Shown one piece after another: positions 17,624 through 26,511 of a stretch of DNA of 64,000 bases. The position numbers and the translations under genes were made by a program. Numbering within the stretch: the first letter of the stretch is position 1; each line of letters starts with the position of its first letter. Source of the DNA: PSLL01 sp964389705 (GTDB lineage Bacteria > Desulfobacterota_D > UBA1144 > Nemesobacterales > CSP1-2); contig CAYMEO010000002.1 of NCBI GenBank assembly GCA_964389705.1, positions 10,932 through 74,931 of the forward strand. The letters are read 5' to 3'. Under the pieces are notes generated by a model. That model was not told the origin of the DNA, did not search any database, and was given only the letters and a program-made list of their open reading frames with translations.

Positions 17624-18082
17624 ATGGCTAGGGGATTGAGAATATTTGATCCCTGGAGAGACTTTGGTACTCTTCAGGAAAGGATAAACAGAATTTTTGA
17701 TGAGACAATGAGGGCGCTTTATCCACAAGAAGGTGAGGAGCTAGAAAGAGGAACCTGGATACCTGCTGTAGATATACATGAGACTGAGGATAATTATGTA
17801 GTAAAAGCGGATCTTCCCGGAATGAAGAAAGAGGATATTCAAATTGACCTAAAAGACAGCACCCTCACCATAAGGGGAGAGAAGAAGTTCGAGGAGAAGG
17901 TATCAAAGGATAACTACATAAGAACCGAACGTGCATACGGAACATTCGTGCGTAGCTTTACACTCCCAAACAATGTGGATGCGGAGAAGATCAAGGCATC
18001 TTATAAAGACGGTGTTCTTGAACTTACACTCCCAAAGAAGGAAGAGGCAAAACCGAAACAGATAAAAGTCGAGGTCAGTTAA
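17624..18082 (+). CDS. Hsp20/alpha-crystallin family small heat shock protein (second copy)
   Basis: A 152-residue small heat shock protein, close to the copy at 5270. Both share FDETMRALYP or its equivalent, TWIPAVDIHE, LPGMKKEDI, the SKDNYIR[ST]ER block and a C-terminal KPKQIKV tail. GAGGAGG stands well placed before the ATG. It is followed by the DnaJ-MerR-DUF1844 genes, making a local protein-quality-control group. A TTGACT at 17553 could be a -35 element, but no convincing -10 follows. Confidence 0.95.
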   Translation: MARGLRIFDPWRDFGTLQERINRIFDETMRALYPQEGEELERGTWIPAVDIHETEDNYVVKADLPGMKKEDIQIDLKDSTLTIRGEKKFEEKVSKDNYIRTERAYGTFVRSFTLPNNVDAEKIKASYKDGVLELTLPKKEEAKPKQIKVEVS

Positions 18083-18089
18083 AAAAGGG

Positions 18090-18111
18090 GGGCAGACCTC
18101 TGTGTCTGCCC
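18090..18111 (+). terminator. hairpin after second hsp20
   Basis: A perfect 8-bp stem, GGGCAGAC with GTCTGCCC, loop of six, begins eight bases after the stop codon. There is no T-run, so it may be a processing or stability hairpin rather than a strict terminator. Confidence 0.45.
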
Positions 18112-18236
18112 TTGGCAAGGAGGCAATCCGCAGGGGGTTTTCATTACAGTAGTATATGACATCTTGACATTACCGCAGTTACTAGATTAAGTTTTGAACT
18201 ATTCTTATAAAGAGGAAGAGGCGGTTTTTTTAAGAT

Positions 18237-19175
18237 ATGGCATCAAAGCGGGATTATTATGAAGTCTTAGGCGTAAAGAGGGACGCTTCTAAAGAGGATA
18301 TAAAAAAGGCTTACCGAAGGCTGGCTAGGCGCTACCATCCTGATTTAAACCCCGGAAATAAAGAGGCTGAAGAGAGGTTTAAAGAGATTCAGGAGGCCTA
18401 TTCGGTTCTCTCTAATGATGAGAAAAGAAAGGCTTATGATACCTTTGGTACTGCTGAGCCTCAGCCAGGGGCTGGGGCAGGAAGAACGACGTGGAGATGG
18501 CAAGAGAGTTCGCCAGAGGGGTTTCAATTCAGTTTTGGGGACTTCGCAGGACTTGAAGATATCCTCAGTGATATATTTGGCACGGGAGAGGGAGCGAGAG
18601 GACGCGGGAGAGGTCGAGATATTGAATATCAAATAGAGATAGATTTCGAAACTGCCATCAAAGGTGGAACAAGAGACATTACAATTAACAGAGATGTCGG
18701 CGGAAAACTCGTGACTGAAACTATATCTGTAAGAATTCCGCCAGGGGTTGATAATGGCTCTCGAATCAGGGTTCCTGGAAAAGGTGGAGAGGGACGAAGG
18801 GGTGGTAGTGCGGGAGATCTCTATCTTACAGTGAAGGTTAGGCCACACCCTATTTTTCAACGCGATCAGAACGACATTTATCTTGAACTTCCAATTACTG
18901 TCTATGAGGCCGCGCTTGGTGCCCGAATCAGTGTTCCCACTATTGATGGAACGGCTGTGGTAACGATCCCTCCTGGGGTACAGAGTGGGACAAAACTCAG
19001 GCTTCGCGGGAAAGGAGTGCCTCATCTAAGAGATGGGGAGCGGGGGGATCAGTATGTTGTGGTGAAGATTGTTCTACCTGAGCAGATGAGCGAAAATGCC
19101 AAAAAAAAGTTTGAGGATTTGGCAAGAACAATTCCCTACAATCCAAGGGTGTATCTTGAGAAGTATCTGAGATGA
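18237..19175 (+). CDS. cbpA: CbpA-type DnaJ co-chaperone (no zinc finger)
   Basis: J-protein that stimulates DnaK ATPase. The J domain covers residues 1-70 with YHPDLNP containing the essential HPD. A Gly/Arg/Glu-rich linker with SFGDFAGLEDILSDIFG follows, then the two C-terminal beta domains (VRIPPGVDNGSRIR, VTIPPGVQSGTKLRLRG). The CxxCxGxG zinc repeats of true DnaJ are absent, so it is CbpA/DnaJ type II. Its stop overlaps the next ATG (ATGA), so translation is coupled to the MerR-like gene, as in cbpA-cbpM. Confidence 0.95.
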   Translation: MASKRDYYEVLGVKRDASKEDIKKAYRRLARRYHPDLNPGNKEAEERFKEIQEAYSVLSNDEKRKAYDTFGTAEPQPGAGAGRTTWRWQESSPEGFQFSFGDFAGLEDILSDIFGTGEGARGRGRGRDIEYQIEIDFETAIKGGTRDITINRDVGGKLVTETISVRIPPGVDNGSRIRVPGKGGEGRRGGSAGDLYLTVKVRPHPIFQRDQNDIYLELPITVYEAALGARISVPTIDGTAVVTIPPGVQSGTKLRLRGKGVPHLRDGERGDQYVVVKIVLPEQMSENAKKKFEDLARTIPYNPRVYLEKYLR

Positions 19176-19474
19176 AACGATATTCTTTAAAAGCTTTAGT
19201 AGAGATCCTTGAGGTTACACCGAGCTTTGTAAAAAGGCTTGAGGAGGCGGAGATTATTCTGCCTACAGTAGAGGGGGATGAAACCTTCTACACTGAGCGC
19301 GATGTAAGAAAACTTCTTCTGGCTAAAGACCTGAAGGAAATGGGGGTTAATCTCGCAGGAATTGAGGTAATACTTGATATGAGTGATCGCATGTTAACAA
19401 TAAGAAAAGAGGCTAATGAGACTTTACATAGGCTTCTTAAATACATAAGCGAGAATATAAGCCCAAGGGGATAA
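19172..19474 (+). CDS. MerR-like protein (CbpM/HspR-type)
   Basis: A 100-residue protein with a MerR-type winged helix: MKRYSLKALVEILEVTPSFV, then an acidic wing (VEGDETFYTERDVRKLL), a helix LAKDLKEMGVNLAGIEVILD and a short coiled coil. It overlaps the CbpA gene by four bases. In related operons the partner is either CbpM, which inhibits CbpA directly, or HspR, which represses the heat-shock operon. The short C-terminus fits either. No HAIR-like operator was found upstream. Confidence 0.8.
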   Translation: MKRYSLKALVEILEVTPSFVKRLEEAEIILPTVEGDETFYTERDVRKLLLAKDLKEMGVNLAGIEVILDMSDRMLTIRKEANETLHRLLKYISENISPRG

Positions 19475-19489
19475 AAAGGAGAGAGACAA

Positions 19490-19783
19490 ATGGCTGAAGA
19501 GAAAAAAACCGGTCAGAGTGAAGGCTTTAAAATGGATTTTTCTACATTTGTGCTTTCTCTAAACGCCTCTGCCTTGATTCATTTGGGTGAGATTCCCGAT
19601 CCTGCGTCCAAAGAGAGAACAGTGAGTTTACCCGCGGCAAAACACACAATCGAAATTCTAGAAATAATTAAGGAGAAAACAAAGGGAAACCTAGACGGTG
19701 ATGAGGAGAAGCTCCTTGACGATGTACTTTTTAACCTGAGGATGAAGTATATTAAGGGTCTTCAGCCTGAGAAGAAGGGTTGA
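19490..19783 (+). CDS. DUF1844 protein
   Basis: A 97-residue protein with the DUF1844 pattern: DFSTFVLSLNASALIHLGEIPDP, a Lys/Glu helix TIEILEIIKEKTKGNL, and LLDDVLFNLRMKYI at the end. Function is unknown. AAGGAGAG precedes the ATG, and it sits 15 bases after the MerR-like gene, so it probably belongs to the same transcript. Members of this family are mostly found in diderm lineages beside housekeeping genes. Confidence 0.85.
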   Translation: MAEEKKTGQSEGFKMDFSTFVLSLNASALIHLGEIPDPASKERTVSLPAAKHTIEILEIIKEKTKGNLDGDEEKLLDDVLFNLRMKYIKGLQPEKKG

Positions 19784-19830
19784 TTAGACATAAGCACTGG
19801 TAAAGTGTATTGTTCGAGTTCTCATGAGAC

Positions 19831-20568
19831 TTACTCTTGATTATTTAGTTTTACTGAGGCAGTTTCATCAAAAAAGCGGTATGTATTTATAACCAGCGCC
19901 TCTGTCTGGTCTTTTCCAATTAGTTCTTCTAAAACTTTTAAACCATCCGTTATGATAGGCGGTCTTTTTTCAATAGAATGCGCATCGGAGGCTATAGCAT
20001 CAATTATTCCATCCTTTGCAAATTGAATAGCGCATCGCTTGGCCTTTTCCCCAAAGCTTCCGCAAAGGCTTCCTGATGTAACCTGTACAAGGGCTCCGGC
20101 GCTGGTTAGTTCTAAAATCTTTTTTGGGTTCTTCTGAATCTCTTGGTTTCTCTCTGGATGGGCTAAGATCGGGTGTATTCCCATGACCTTGAGATTAAAA
20201 ATAATCTCCTCAATTCCGTGGGGTATAGAAACAAAAGGGGTTTCAACCAGAAGGTAACGGCTTCCTCCCAGTGTTAGAACCTCGCCTGATGATACAAGCT
20301 TAGGCAGATTCTCTGAAATCCCAACCTCCATACCGGGCAGGACATTAAGGGGTATTTCATTCTCCCTCAGTTTCTTATTTAACTCATCTACCTTCTTTTT
20401 GATTGTGTTGGGATTTGGCTCCCACTTTGTTCCCTGAATCCAGTGAGGGGTTACAATAGCCATCCGTATTCCATCTTGCGAAGCTATCCTTGCCATATCC
20501 AGAGTCTCTTCCCATGAACTCGGCCCGTCATCTACATTTGGAAGCAGATGACAGTGAATATCTATCAT
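19831..20568 (-). CDS. CpsB/YwqE-type PHP phosphotyrosine phosphatase
   Basis: A 245-residue PHP-fold metallophosphatase, as found in capsule and exopolysaccharide clusters (CpsB/Wzb-like function). MIDIHCHLLPNVDDGP at the N-terminus gives the first metal ligands; ILAHPERN and IASDAHSIEKRPP give the later ones. It normally dephosphorylates a BY-kinase. No such kinase is visible nearby. The gene diverges from hldE. The alternative, another PHP hydrolase, is less likely given the whole-length resemblance. Confidence 0.88.
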   Translation of the reverse strand: MIDIHCHLLPNVDDGPSSWEETLDMARIASQDGIRMAIVTPHWIQGTKWEPNPNTIKKKVDELNKKLRENEIPLNVLPGMEVGISENLPKLVSSGEVLTLGGSRYLLVETPFVSIPHGIEEIIFNLKVMGIHPILAHPERNQEIQKNPKKILELTSAGALVQVTSGSLCGSFGEKAKRCAIQFAKDGIIDAIASDAHSIEKRPPIITDGLKVLEELIGKDQTEALVINTYRFFDETASVKLNNQE

Positions 20569-20703
20569 TCCAGTATCCTCCCATTTGAAAAACCATAAAT
20601 CTACTGTGATTTACACATTTTCACAACTCTATTATAATTATGTGATAAAAAATGATTTTCACCAATATTTTATGAGAAAAGGTTTTCTTAACCCTGAAGG
20701 GGA

Positions 20704-22170
20704 ATGCCTATATTATCTATTATCAAGCGTTTTGGGGAACTGAGGGTTCTTGTTATAGGGGATATTATGCTAGATCGGTATGCCTGGGGGAGGGTTATGA
20801 AAATATCCCCTGAAGCCCCTGTACCAGTTCTCAAGGTCTTGAGCGAAAATCTCTTGCCAGGCGGCGCAGCAAACGTGGGTTCAAATCTGAGAAGCTTGGG
20901 GGCATCTGTTGAAATCTGTGGGGTCATTGGCAGGGATTATGAAGGGGAAAGATTGTTAGGGCTTCTCGAACAGATCGGAATAAATTCAAAAAATATAATT
21001 CTCGACTCTCAAAGGCCCACAACCACAAAAACCAGGCTTATTGCCGGGGCTCAGCAGATTGCCAGAATGGATAGAGAAGAAACAAAACCGATTTCAGACG
21101 AGTTGAAAAGTCGGCTTATGAAGGTGGTTACGAAATCAATTGAAGAGTGCCCACCTCATGGAATAATAATCTCTGATTATGCCAAGGGCGTAATCAGAGA
21201 GGACTTATCGGGTGAAATCATCTATTTGGCAAAAAATAGAGGAATCTTTGTGGCAGTAGATCCGAAGGGGAGGAATTTTGCTAAATATAGTGGAGCAAAT
21301 GTGATTACACCTAACCAGAAAGAGGCCGAAGAGGTATGTGGGTTCTCAATCGAAGATGAGACGACCCTTAGAAGGGCAATTGAGATTTTAATGAAAGAGA
21401 CTAATGCGGATTGCGTTCTAATTACGCGGGGAAAACACGGAATCAGCTTTTGTACTAAAGGGGACGAGGTGAAAACGATTCCATCAGATGCAAGGGAGGT
21501 CTTTGATGTTACAGGGGCGGGCGATACTGTAGTAAGCGTATTCACGCTCTCTTATCTTTCATCAAAGTCATGGGATGATTCAGTGAGGATTGCAAATCTG
21601 GCAGCCGGAATTGTAGTCGGTCGGGTTGGGACGGCAACGGTTACTCAGTCGGATTTGATTGATCATATTGAGAACAGTAGGTATTTAATTAGGGGGAAAA
21701 TACTCTCAAGGGAGACACTTCTGGCAACCGTTTCTCAACTGAAGGCGAAGGGGAAGAGAATCGTCTTTACAAATGGCTGTTTTGATCTTTTTCATATAGG
21801 GCACTTGAAGCTCCTTAAGGAGGCAAGGGGGTTGGGGGACAGGCTTGTTGTAGCTATCAACAGTGATAGCTCTGTAAGAAGGTTAAAAGGGGAGGGTAGG
21901 CCGCTTATATCGGAAAATGATAGAGCGCACATCATCGCCGCACTCGATTGTGTGGATTATGTCTCTTTGTTTTCGGAGGACACTCCGATTGAGTTGATTA
22001 AGATGTTAAAGCCCGATGTTCTTGTAAAAGGGGGTGATTATACCCCCGACACAGTTGTTGGAAGGGATTTTGTAGAGAGCTATGGTGGTAGGGTCTGTAT
22101 AATTCCTCTTGTCGAGGGCATATCAACATCGGTTTTGTTGGGTAGAATAAAAAACGAATTTGAAAATTAG
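20704..22170 (+). CDS. hldE: bifunctional heptose-7-phosphate kinase / heptose-1-phosphate adenylyltransferase
   Basis: Makes ADP-heptose for the LPS inner core. The N-terminal ribokinase-like domain (1-330) has the PGGAANVGSN start and the DVTGAGDTV anion hole near residue 270. The C-terminal nucleotidyltransferase domain (about 350-488) begins with FTNGCFDLFHIGHLKLL, including the HxGH motif. Fusion of both is the standard HldE form at 488 residues. This is strong evidence for a diderm, LPS-bearing host. Its stop overlaps that of the convergent lipoprotein gene (TTAG). Confidence 0.95.
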   Translation: MPILSIIKRFGELRVLVIGDIMLDRYAWGRVMKISPEAPVPVLKVLSENLLPGGAANVGSNLRSLGASVEICGVIGRDYEGERLLGLLEQIGINSKNIILDSQRPTTTKTRLIAGAQQIARMDREETKPISDELKSRLMKVVTKSIEECPPHGIIISDYAKGVIREDLSGEIIYLAKNRGIFVAVDPKGRNFAKYSGANVITPNQKEAEEVCGFSIEDETTLRRAIEILMKETNADCVLITRGKHGISFCTKGDEVKTIPSDAREVFDVTGAGDTVVSVFTLSYLSSKSWDDSVRIANLAAGIVVGRVGTATVTQSDLIDHIENSRYLIRGKILSRETLLATVSQLKAKGKRIVFTNGCFDLFHIGHLKLLKEARGLGDRLVVAINSDSSVRRLKGEGRPLISENDRAHIIAALDCVDYVSLFSEDTPIELIKMLKPDVLVKGGDYTPDTVVGRDFVESYGGRVCIIPLVEGISTSVLLGRIKNEFEN

Positions 22171-22931
22171 AGTTTTTCTCTTCTTTTGCAAAGAGACGTT
22201 AAGTAACCCTTTGCATTTACTCCCAGAGCACTTTCAGGAGAGATTTCGGCCACCCTTTTAAATGAGGCGCAGGCATCTTCTACTTTTCCTATTTTTAGGT
22301 AGGCAAGCCCCAGATTATAATGGGCCTCGTCATAGAGATCGTAGCCATCTACGGCCTTTTTAAATTCTTCTATCGCCTCTTCCTCTTTTCCGGTTGACAT
22401 ATAGAGTATCCCAAGCTCATTGTGTGTATAGACAAGGGCAGGATTTATTTCAAGCGATTTTTGATAGCATTCCCTTGCCTTATCAATATTTCCTTTTCTG
22501 AAATATGCTACTCCCAGGCTTGTAAAGGCTTTATCCCTTGATCTATAAACCAGGTCTGATGCTGCCTTAGTGCATTGCTCAATAGCATTATCCAATTCAT
22601 CCAGGGTGAGATATAAACCGCACAGATTATATCTCGCTTCAGAATAATCCGATTTGAGGTTTATTGCCTTCTTATATGACTTCTCAGCTTCTTTGTATGC
22701 CTTCAGTCCAAAATATATGAGTCCCTCGATGTTGTATACCTCGGGATCGCTGCCATCAATTTTCTCTGCCTGTTTGATGTCTATAAGTGCCTGTTGGAAA
22801 TTCCCTCTAAGAAGCGATGCCGTAGCGAGGCCTTTTTGATCGTTTAAGGTCTTTTCTTTACCGCTTTCCGCATTCTTTCCACCACAGGAAAATAGTAAGA
22901 AGACTGTTAAGGATAGGATATATACCCTCAT
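22167..22931 (-). CDS. TPR-repeat lipoprotein (PilF/PilW-like)
   Basis: A 254-residue protein. Residues 1-16 are a lipoprotein signal with lipobox LFSC. About six tetratricopeptide repeats follow, for example AEVYNIEGLIYFGLKAYKEA-like and YTHNELGILYMSTGKEEEAI. It resembles the PilF/PilW pilotins that help type IV pilus secretin assembly, but no pilus genes are near, so the role is open. It starts two bases after the stop of the kinase gene upstream and is likely co-transcribed with mtnP-pfkB. Confidence 0.85.
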   Translation of the reverse strand: MRVYILSLTVFLLFSCGGKNAESGKEKTLNDQKGLATASLLRGNFQQALIDIKQAEKIDGSDPEVYNIEGLIYFGLKAYKEAEKSYKKAINLKSDYSEARYNLCGLYLTLDELDNAIEQCTKAASDLVYRSRDKAFTSLGVAYFRKGNIDKARECYQKSLEINPALVYTHNELGILYMSTGKEEEAIEEFKKAVDGYDLYDEAHYNLGLAYLKIGKVEDACASFKRVAEISPESALGVNAKGYLTSLCKRREKL

Positions 22932-22933
22932 GT

Positions 22934-23833
22934 TTAGTCCAGATTGGAGAGCTTGAGGAATGCCAAAAATCTTGTCTCTATTTCTTCCTTACATAGGTTG
23001 ATCAGTTTATTTACGCTGAAGTCCTCAACTGTAAAAGATGCAACAACACTTCCATAAACAACGGCCCTTTTGAATCCGGAACTGGGGGAATCATCGCTTG
23101 AAATGTATCCCATAAACCCACCTGCAAATGTATCACCGGCTCCGGTTGGATCAACTACCTCTTCGAGAGGATAACTGGGTGCCCAGAATATACCCTCTTT
23201 TGAAAACATCAGAGCACCGTATTCACCTCTTTTTACAATAAGAACCTGGGGTCCCATGTTGATTATGGTTCTAGCGGCTTTCATAATTCCCGGTTCCTGT
23301 GCCAACTCCCTTGCCTCTGAGTCGTTAATCATAAGTATGTTTACGTGACTTAAAACCTCTCTTAGTTCCTTTGGCTTTTTCTCTATCCAGTAATTCATCG
23401 TATCGCATGCAACGAGCTTTGGTTTTTTTACCTGCTTTAACACATGCATCTGTAGCTCAGGATTGATATTTGCAAGAAAAACATAATCGGCTTCGCTGTA
23501 GTCCTCAGGTATTACAGGATCAAAATTCTCAAAAACATTAAGATACGTTCCTATGGTCTCGGGGTCTCTGAGGTCATATCCGTACCTTCCATGCCATCTG
23601 AAGGTCTTCCCCGATGCCCTTTGTATTCCTTTTATCTCTATCCCTTTGGATTCAAAAAGTTGAATATATTTATCTGGGAAGTCTTCGCCTATTACGGCTA
23701 CGATTTTTACATCCGTAAACAGGCTCGCGGCAAGCGAAAAGTATGATGCTGAGCCACCGAGAACCTCTTTGACCTCTCCGAATGGGGTCTCAACTGTATC
23801 AAGTGCTATGGAGCCCACAACTAATACGCTCAT
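22934..23833 (-). CDS. PfkB-family sugar/nucleoside kinase
   Basis: A 299-residue ribokinase-fold kinase. It shows the early Gly-Gly (VLGGSASYFSLAASLF), and the ATP site and catalytic Asp in DPTGAGDTFAGGFMGYI near residue 235. Its gene overlaps mtnP by four bases. Substrate is not evident: adenosine, ribose or another sugar. The tight coupling with methylthioadenosine phosphorylase suggests a salvage role, for instance on a purine nucleoside or on a product of MTA breakdown, but that is inference. Confidence 0.85.
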   Translation of the reverse strand: MSVLVVGSIALDTVETPFGEVKEVLGGSASYFSLAASLFTDVKIVAVIGEDFPDKYIQLFESKGIEIKGIQRASGKTFRWHGRYGYDLRDPETIGTYLNVFENFDPVIPEDYSEADYVFLANINPELQMHVLKQVKKPKLVACDTMNYWIEKKPKELREVLSHVNILMINDSEARELAQEPGIMKAARTIINMGPQVLIVKRGEYGALMFSKEGIFWAPSYPLEEVVDPTGAGDTFAGGFMGYISSDDSPSSGFKRAVVYGSVVASFTVEDFSVNKLINLCKEEIETRFLAFLKLSNLD

Positions 23834-24693
23834 TTGATATACCTCTTAACTAGGATATTGAGCCTCCTTTTTGCTTCTTCCGATATGGCATCCTTTGTCG
23901 TAATGATTGCATCTCGAAGTGCATTTGAACAGATACATTCCCTTTTTTCAGAGATCATAGGAACAGCTTCTTTTATAATACGTCTTGCAAGTTCTACATT
24001 TTTTGTGAGCGTCTCAATTACCTTATCAACCGTAACATCTGCGTACCCTTCATGCCAGCAGTCATAATCTGTTGAAAGTGCAAGGGTCGCATAGCAAATC
24101 TCAGCCTCGCGTGCGAGTTTCGCCTCAGGCATATTCGTCATTCCTATTACATCCACTCCCCACTTTCTATATATGTTGCTCTCTGCTCTTGATGAAAACT
24201 GCGGTCCCTCAATACAGATATACGTTCCACCCTTATGTGTTATAGCTCCCGATTTTCGAGAGGCTTCATAAAGAACATCAGATAGTACAGGACACACAGG
24301 CTCTGCCATTGAAACGTGTGCTACAATGCCTTCTCCAAAAAATGTTGAAGCCCTCTTCCTTGTATGGTCGAAGAACTGGGACGGGATAACTATGTGGCCG
24401 GGAGCAATTTCCTGCTTCATGCTCCCCACAGCGCTTACAGAAATTATCCACTGGACTCCCAGTTTTTTCATCCCATATATGTTTGCCCGGAAATTTATTT
24501 CTGAGGGCATAATCCTATGGCCCCGTCCATGTCTTGGAAGAAAAACCATTCTGGTGTTACCCAGGCTTCCTACCAGGAAATCATCTGAAGGATGTCCCCA
24601 TGGGGTTTCTACATGCACGAAGCGAACGTCCGTTAGCTCTTGTATCTCATATAGTCCGCTTCCGCCTATTACTCCAACTGTTTTCATATCCAT
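23830..24693 (-). CDS. mtnP: S-methyl-5'-thioadenosine phosphorylase
   Basis: Phosphorolysis of methylthioadenosine to adenine and methylthioribose-1-phosphate. Length 287 fits. GVIGGSGLYEI opens the nucleoside-phosphorylase fold; PRHGRGHRIMPSEINFRAN is the phosphate-binding loop; the base-binding block contains IGMTNMPEAKLAREAEI and STDYDCWHE. The active-site residues are those of MTAP rather than purine nucleoside phosphorylase. It supplies the substrate of MtnA (3172) and is overlapped by the PfkB kinase gene. Confidence 0.95.
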   Translation of the reverse strand: MDMKTVGVIGGSGLYEIQELTDVRFVHVETPWGHPSDDFLVGSLGNTRMVFLPRHGRGHRIMPSEINFRANIYGMKKLGVQWIISVSAVGSMKQEIAPGHIVIPSQFFDHTRKRASTFFGEGIVAHVSMAEPVCPVLSDVLYEASRKSGAITHKGGTYICIEGPQFSSRAESNIYRKWGVDVIGMTNMPEAKLAREAEICYATLALSTDYDCWHEGYADVTVDKVIETLTKNVELARRIIKEAVPMISEKRECICSNALRDAIITTKDAISEEAKRRLNILVKRYIK

Positions 24694-24758
24694 AGTTTTA
24701 ACGGTCTTAAACTAACATTCAAATAAACCAAGGTCAAGATTTCAAGTAAAGGTTGGAT

Positions 24759-25418
24759 TTATACCGCCGCTACATCTTTAAGAAGTAGGTTCAATGAGAA
24801 TCTAAGGTTGCTGTATTTTCTGATTGCAAAATTATCCCAGAAGACACATGTACCAAGAAGTATGAATTTCCCTAGACCCAATCGAGATTCGGCTCCGATT
24901 ACCGATTTTTTTCTCGGATGCGATGGGTTTTCTTGAATTACCATTGGTCTCCCTCCATCTCCACGTATAGATATAGATGCAGAACATGGAAAAAGAACCC
25001 TGTCAACTGAATCGTTATAAGATAGGATTTTTGATGTTACTAAAAGAAGATCATCGCCTTCGTCGTTGTTTAACTTATCTCTTACCTTATCGTTGTTTAG
25101 AAAGAGTCCGAATTGAGAACAGAGGGAATTAATGCATCCGGCTATATTGTCTTCATTATTGTAGTATCCGGTAGCTATTACTCTTCTCCCTTCATGGAGA
25201 TACTCTCTTATGAACCTTACCTCGTCTTTCGTAAACGTTTTCTCGGGGTAGTTTAATACCGTCACATCATATCTGCTTATGTCCTTGAAAGAATCCACTT
25301 CTTTAACTATTGCCCCCGATTCTTTAAGGCTGGATTTCAATATGGAGAAGTAGTAATGATCCTCAATTGTGAATTCTAGGTGTGATATATCCCAAGCTAT
25401 TTTGATTTTTCTTGTCAT
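24759..25418 (-). CDS. unknown protein, possible GATase-like fold
   Basis: I do not recognise this 219-residue protein. No signal peptide or membrane helix. The N-terminal half (KIAWDISHLEFTIEDHYYFS, then DVTVLNYPEKTFTKDEVRFIREYLHEGRRVI) reads like the class I glutamine-amidotransferase-like or DUF4350-type fold that binds or measures a sugar or peptide ligand. The end (LGLGKFILLGTCVFWDN) fits that picture. No catalytic Cys-His-Glu triad is obvious. It sits 12 bases after the ornithine-cyclodeaminase-like gene and probably shares its transcript. Confidence 0.6.
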   Translation of the reverse strand: MTRKIKIAWDISHLEFTIEDHYYFSILKSSLKESGAIVKEVDSFKDISRYDVTVLNYPEKTFTKDEVRFIREYLHEGRRVIATGYYNNEDNIAGCINSLCSQFGLFLNNDKVRDKLNNDEGDDLLLVTSKILSYNDSVDRVLFPCSASISIRGDGGRPMVIQENPSHPRKKSVIGAESRLGLGKFILLGTCVFWDNFAIRKYSNLRFSLNLLLKDVAAV

Positions 25419-25430
25419 GAATTGGACTCT

Positions 25431-26393
25431 TTAAATAGACGGAATCTCCAATTTTTGTCCTATGCCCTTAGACTTCGCAAGTTCGTATAGGTGGGCTGCA
25501 ACGGCGATGTCTTCAATAGCAACTCCAAGTGATTTAAACAAGGTTATATCTCCGTCTTTTTTCCTTCCTTTTATTTTGCCTGCTACCACTTCTCCAAGCT
25601 CATGGATTCCATCCCACTGTAGTCTGCCCTTTTCAATTAAGGGGAGAAACTCACCGGCCTCAATTTTTGACTGTTCCTTTGATTCAACGACTATAATACT
25701 GCTTCGTTTCACCGCAGTCTCATCTATCTCACGTTTGAATAAAAAATTCCCTCCTATGGCGTTTATATGAATCCCATCCCGAAGCCACTCGCCTTTAAAA
25801 ACGGGTTCTACCGACGTGGTAGATGTAATTATAATATCTGCCTTATCTAAAACGTCTTCTGGTTTATCTACTGGGACGGCTTCTATTGCGAGAAACTCCT
25901 CCATCTCCTTACAAAATGACTTCCTTTTATCGGCGTTGCGACTGTAGGCTTTAATCCTCCCTATCTTTCTTACAGACGCAACCCCCATGAGCTGTCCCCT
26001 TGCCTGCCAACCCGTACCAAATATTCCGACCACATCTGCATCTGTCCTTGACATATATTTTGTTGCGACACCTGTCGTTGCCCCTGTGCGAATCATACCC
26101 ATGAAGTTGCCGTCCATTATTGAAAGAAGCTCGCCGGTTTCAATGCTGTGGAGAAAAACACGAAACTTAACCCCGCCTTTGTATGAGGTGTAGGCTTTGT
26201 AGCCTATCACCTTCATATGTGGAATTGCACCAGCCAGATAGTGAAGCATGCTCTTTTCTGTTCGTACTCTCAGCCTCGGATGATTGATTACGTTTCCTAA
26301 GCCCTGTTGTCTAAAGGCTTCTTCTATCACTCTTATAGCATCGTCCATAGATAGAATCTGCTCTATATCCTTTTCTCCTAGAAATAAGACCAT
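25431..26393 (-). CDS. ornithine cyclodeaminase / mu-crystallin family dehydrogenase
   Basis: NAD(P)-dependent enzyme of 320 residues. It has the OCD start (MDDAIRVIEEAFRQQGLG), the INHPRLRV segment, the Rossmann motif GIFGTGWQARGQL (about 140-152) and the INAIGGNF substrate segment. Family members are ornithine cyclodeaminases, alanine dehydrogenases, ketimine reductases or amino-acid metabolism enzymes. Substrate cannot be fixed from sequence. Confidence 0.88.
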   Translation of the reverse strand: MVLFLGEKDIEQILSMDDAIRVIEEAFRQQGLGNVINHPRLRVRTEKSMLHYLAGAIPHMKVIGYKAYTSYKGGVKFRVFLHSIETGELLSIMDGNFMGMIRTGATTGVATKYMSRTDADVVGIFGTGWQARGQLMGVASVRKIGRIKAYSRNADKRKSFCKEMEEFLAIEAVPVDKPEDVLDKADIIITSTTSVEPVFKGEWLRDGIHINAIGGNFLFKREIDETAVKRSSIIVVESKEQSKIEAGEFLPLIEKGRLQWDGIHELGEVVAGKIKGRKKDGDITLFKSLGVAIEDIAVAAHLYELAKSKGIGQKLEIPSI

Positions 26394-26511
26394 GATTCAT
26401 CTCCTTAAAATGATTTTGTCATATAGAGCATATGCAGGGGTGACTTATAAATTATCCCTACTTTGCTCATTTTCGGAGATTATCCAAAGTATCTTTCATG
26501 CATTGAGGCTC

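Noticed and set aside
18345..19025. 226-codon minus-strand frame inside the DnaJ-like gene
   Set aside because: Entirely opposite a well-recognised J protein; its product is low in structure and has no start signal.
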